Positions 61,312 through 64,000 of a DNA stretch of 64,000 bases are shown here, in pieces. Position numbers and translations under genes: made by a program. Numbering within the stretch: the first letter of the stretch is position 1; each line of letters begins with the position of its first letter. Source of the DNA: Clostridium thermosuccinogenes. GTDB taxonomy: Bacteria; Bacillota; Clostridia; Acetivibrionales; DSM-5807. The notes beneath the pieces were generated by a model. It was not told the DNA's origin and did not search any database. It saw only the letters and a list, made by a program, of their open reading frames with translations. The stretch spans positions 3,621,665 to 3,685,664 of the forward strand of contig NZ_CP021850.1 in the NCBI RefSeq assembly GCF_002896855.1. Reading direction: 5' to 3'.

Positions 61312-63246
61312 TTAATTCCTGATATTCTCCAATTCTTCCAGCCATAAGCTTGCCTGGGCATCGCTCGGCATGCGCCAATCTCCCCTGGGCGACAAGCTTA
61401 TCGTACCCACCTTCGGCCCATCAGGAAGGCATGAACGTTTGAACTGCTGGCTGAAAAACCTTCGGTAGAACACTTTTAGCCATCCTTTTATGGTTTCTCT
61501 GGAATAACTGCCGTCAAAAGCCTGCTCTGCCAGGAACAATATCTTGGACGGCGAAGCGCCGTACCTTATCATATGATAAAGGAAGAAATCATGCAGTTCA
61601 TACGGCCCGATGATGTCCTCGGTTTTCTGCTGTATTTCTCCTTTGGCATCCGGCGGAAGCAGTTCCGGGCTTATCGGAGTGTCAAGGATGCTGTAAAGCA
61701 CTTTTCTTGAAGCTTCATCCACCATGTTATCCGCCACCCATTTGACAAGGAACTTAACCAGGGTCTTGGGAATACTGCAGTTCACTGAATAATTGGACAT
61801 GTGGTCGCCATTATAGGTGCACCATCCCAGGGCCAGTTCGGATAAATCCCCCGTACCTATTACCAGTCCGCCGATTTTGTTTGCAATGTCGAATAATATC
61901 TGGAACCTCTCCCTGGCCTGCACATTTTCGTAGGTTATATCAAAATCGTTAACATCATGGCCTATATCCTTGAAATGCTGCAGGCATGCAGGGCGGATAT
62001 CTATCTCACTAATATGCACGCCCATGGACTTCATAAACTGCATTGCATTATTATAAGTGGTACTGGTAGTGCCAAATCCAGGCATGGTGATGGCCCTTAT
62101 ATTCTCCCTGGGAAGACCCAGCATGTCAAAGGTTCTGACCGTAACCAACAGCGCAAGGGTGGAATCCAACCCACCGGAAATAGCTATGACCGCATGCTTT
62201 GCTCCCGTATGCCTCATCCTTTTTCCCAGTCCGCATGTCTGTATGGAAAAAATCTCCCTGCATCTTTCATCCCTTACGCCAACATCCGACGGCACAAAGG
62301 GATGCCGCTCAAATTGCCTGTAAAGCTTTCCAAACTCCATCTTCGGCAGTTCAAAGGGTATTTTTCTATATTTCTTCTGGGGGAGCATTTCCATGAAGCT
62401 GGTATTCCTGCGCCGGTCATTACCAAGCCTCTGAATATCAATCTCACTGCAAATCAGCTGTTCATCCTGGCTGAACCTCTGCGATTCTGCCAGCAGGCCT
62501 CCGTTTTCGGCAATTATCGCATGTCCTCCGAAAACCACATCGGTAGTGGACTCGTCTATTCCTGAAGATGCAAAAACATATCCGGCTATACACCTTCCTG
62601 ATTGCTGTTTAACGAGGTTTTTCCTGTATTCGTATTTTCCGATCACCTCATTGCTGGCGGAGAGATTAAAAATAAGGTTGGCGCCGGCTAAAGCCTGAAA
62701 GGAGCTGGGAGGTACCGGAACCCACAGGTCCTCGCATATTTCCATCCCAAAGCAAACCCGGTAGTCGTCATGAGCTTCGAACAATATATCGGTACCAAAG
62801 GGCACCGTCTGGCCACATAACACCACATTATCACTGAGGTTGTTGGTACCGGGGGCAAACCAGCGCTCTTCATAAAATTCACTGTAGCCGGGTATATATA
62901 TTTTAGGCACCACGCCGAGGATTTTCCCCCCCTGCACCGCTACACCGCAGTTAAAAAGCTGATTGTCTGCACGGACCGGCATGCCTATGAGAGCTACAAT
63001 TCCGGTATCCCTGGTATTTTCAAGTATGTTTGCCAGCTGCTTTTCCGATTCCACCAGAATCGCTTCCTGGTGAAACAGGTCACCGCAGGTATATGCTGTT
63101 ATTGAAAGCTCCGGAAAGACAACAAATTGCGCCTTCATGCTTTCCGCTTCATGAATGAGCTTGATTAAGTTTTTCGTATTATATGCACAGTCAGCCACTT
63201 TCAGGCGTGGCACAGCTGCAGCTACCCTGACAAATCCATGAGTCAT
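61312..63246 (-). CDS. nadE: glutamine-dependent NAD+ synthetase
   Basis: This 644-residue enzyme makes NAD+ from deamido-NAD with ammonia drawn from glutamine. The N-terminal nitrilase-type glutaminase has its Glu in FPELSITAYTCGD, Lys in VPKIYIPGYSEFYEERWF and Cys in CFGMEICEDLWVP. The C-terminal synthetase has the ATP loop AISGGLDSTLALLV near 360. ATG 63246 (MTHGFV) follows GGGTGATAGG; the TTG four codons earlier has no site. Confidence 0.94.
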   Translation of the reverse strand: MTHGFVRVAAAVPRLKVADCAYNTKNLIKLIHEAESMKAQFVVFPELSITAYTCGDLFHQEAILVESEKQLANILENTRDTGIVALIGMPVRADNQLFNCGVAVQGGKILGVVPKIYIPGYSEFYEERWFAPGTNNLSDNVVLCGQTVPFGTDILFEAHDDYRVCFGMEICEDLWVPVPPSSFQALAGANLIFNLSASNEVIGKYEYRKNLVKQQSGRCIAGYVFASSGIDESTTDVVFGGHAIIAENGGLLAESQRFSQDEQLICSEIDIQRLGNDRRRNTSFMEMLPQKKYRKIPFELPKMEFGKLYRQFERHPFVPSDVGVRDERCREIFSIQTCGLGKRMRHTGAKHAVIAISGGLDSTLALLVTVRTFDMLGLPRENIRAITMPGFGTTSTTYNNAMQFMKSMGVHISEIDIRPACLQHFKDIGHDVNDFDITYENVQARERFQILFDIANKIGGLVIGTGDLSELALGWCTYNGDHMSNYSVNCSIPKTLVKFLVKWVADNMVDEASRKVLYSILDTPISPELLPPDAKGEIQQKTEDIIGPYELHDFFLYHMIRYGASPSKILFLAEQAFDGSYSRETIKGWLKVFYRRFFSQQFKRSCLPDGPKVGTISLSPRGDWRMPSDAQASLWLEELENIRN

Positions 63247-63514
63247 CCTATCACCCAATCTTTTTTAATTCTTTTGCTTTGATGTTGCACTTCTATCTTT
63301 TTTCTTTAAGCTTCATACATCTGTCATTATACTTTTGACTCTGATCTCTGAGCCTTATACTTTTGCCTTAACCTTTAAAGCATCTTTTGAGCTTTATGCT
63401 TTGGATTTAACTTTTAAAAGCATCCTTGAGAATTATGCTTTAGTCCCTATCCTTTAAACCATATCCTTTACTTTATTATCCCATTATATCACTGCAAATT
63501 GCTGTAGAAAAGAA
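63247..63514. other. nadE-valS gap with degenerate repeats
   Basis: AT-rich non-coding DNA. Its main feature is the 39-base tandem repeat described separately. Confidence 0.5.
63327..63472. repeat. degenerate tandem repeat, 39-40 base period
   Basis: Units start with TTATACTTTTG or TTATGCTTT at 63327 (short), 63355, 63394 and 63433. Full units share a middle block AACYTTTAAAAGCATC and are 39, 39 and 40 bases long. They are diverged, so the array is old. Confidence 0.6.
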
Positions 63515-63546
63515 GAAAAGCAGCCAGAAATTCTGAACTGCTTTTC
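63515..63546 (-). terminator. terminator of valS
   Basis: GAAAAGCAG (63515-63523) pairs with CTGCTTTTC (63538-63546), with CAGAA/TTCTG as an inner stem. The minus strand continues TTCTTTTC. Confidence 0.7.
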
Positions 63547-63628
63547 GATATTGCCTCGGCCACGCGGTCTGCCGCTCCAAGGGTAAGTTTAAAAACCCCC
63601 TCCCTATTGAGCCTTAGCTCATAACTTG

Positions 63629-64000
63629 TCAAGAGCGCGAGTGCTGGCTTTTCAATGCGTTAAGGCGCTCTACCACCTTGTCGTACATTTCCTGATATTT
63701 GACCTTCTTGGCTCTCTCCTCTTCTACAACCTTGGCAGGAGCTTTTGCGATAAACCCTTCATTGCTCAGCTTGCCGTTAACCCTTTCCAGCTCCTTCTCC
63801 AAGCCGGCCTTTTCTTTTTCCAGCCTCTCTATTTCCTTTTCTATGTCGATAAGGTCATCCAGAGGAATATAAATTTCAGCCCCTTCAATGATCGATGTAA
63901 CGGCATCCGCCGGGATACCCTCCTTGCTGGTCTGCACTGAAATCTCCGATACTCCTGCAAGCCTTTCAAAGAAGCTCCTGCCTTCAGCCAGTATGCTTCT
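63629..64000 (-). CDS. valS: valyl-tRNA synthetase, C-terminal end
   Basis: The last 123 codons of a minus-strand gene that runs off the right edge. The reading contains SFFERLAG, IPLDDLIDIEKEIERLEKEK, LSNEGFIAKAPAKVVEEERA and a heptad-rich tail, which is the C-terminal coiled-coil arm of ValS that contacts tRNA. The catalytic HIGH and KMSKS domains lie outside the window. Confidence 0.9.
   Translation of the reverse strand, partial: RSILAEGRSFFERLAGVSEISVQTSKEGIPADAVTSIIEGAEIYIPLDDLIDIEKEIERLEKEKAGLEKELERVNGKLSNEGFIAKAPAKVVEEERAKKVKYQEMYDKVVERLNALKSQHSRS

Overview
The window reads as chromosome of a low-to-mid GC, anaerobic, spore-forming clostridium. The evidence is strong AGGAGG-type ribosome binding sites, a PPi-dependent phosphofructokinase, a trimeric NADH-linked [FeFe] hydrogenase, a CotF-type spore coat protein, a PerR/rubrerythrin oxidative-stress pair and Rex-type operators. 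From memory, PPi-phosphofructokinase and aldolase genes lying near the HydABC-type cluster resembles Acetivibrio (Clostridium) thermocellum and relatives; I could not check this by search.

Layout. 1-4.9 kb: end of an AviRa-like rRNA methyltransferase, a perR-rbr operon with a strong promoter and two Per boxes, and three overlapping genes of the 2-hydroxyacyl-CoA dehydratase/activator superfamily. 5-12 kb: an ECF sigma factor with its DUF4179-type anti-sigma partner, class II aldolase, PPi-PFK, a zinc-ribbon protein and two lipoproteins, one split by a -1 frameshift at a slippery A7 run. 12.5-28.8 kb: a glycan island. It holds GDP-mannose pyrophosphorylase, four NodZ/GT23-like (fucosyltransferase-type) paralogues, a pyruvate-dehydrogenase-E1-like alpha/beta pair, a sugar-nucleotide SDR, an APH-fold protein lacking a metal-binding Asp, a DivIVA-like protein, and a gmd-fcl (GDP-fucose) operon split by an IS6-like element. 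A large DNRLRE/BclA_C/beta-helix surface protein follows. 28.9-35.7 kb: small accessory enzymes (histidine phosphatase, three acetyltransferase, HAD or Nudix types, AraC regulator, flavin reductase) with gene-poor gaps. 35.7-38.2 kb: an ABC exporter pair.

38.3-48.5 kb is redox and hydrogen metabolism: hydC, an ATPase, a thioredoxin-like ferredoxin, hydB and hydA under a Rex-type operator; metA; then a second Rex-linked locus with an [FeFe]-hydrogenase-domain iron-sulfur protein flanked by two DRTGG proteins, an RsbW-like ATPase and a PHP phosphoesterase. 48.7-58.2 kb: DUF1540 protein, TGS-nucleoside kinase, release factor 3, and a glycerol operon (glpP, leader terminator, glpA-like, glpB-like, DUF1667, glpK). 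58.6-64 kb: a CotF-like protein with a Shine-Dalgarno-sequestering inverted repeat, a presenilin-like membrane aspartyl protease, a His-Gln-Lys tRNA cluster, NAD synthetase and the 3' end of valS.

The most unusual part is the glycan island. GDP-fucose supply, four tandem fucosyltransferase-like enzymes and a signal-less BclA_C-type protein sit together, which suggests fucosylation of a surface or spore-surface structure. The E1-like pair may attach a two-carbon branch to a sugar, by analogy with eurekanate in avilamycin. These functions are inferred, not shown.
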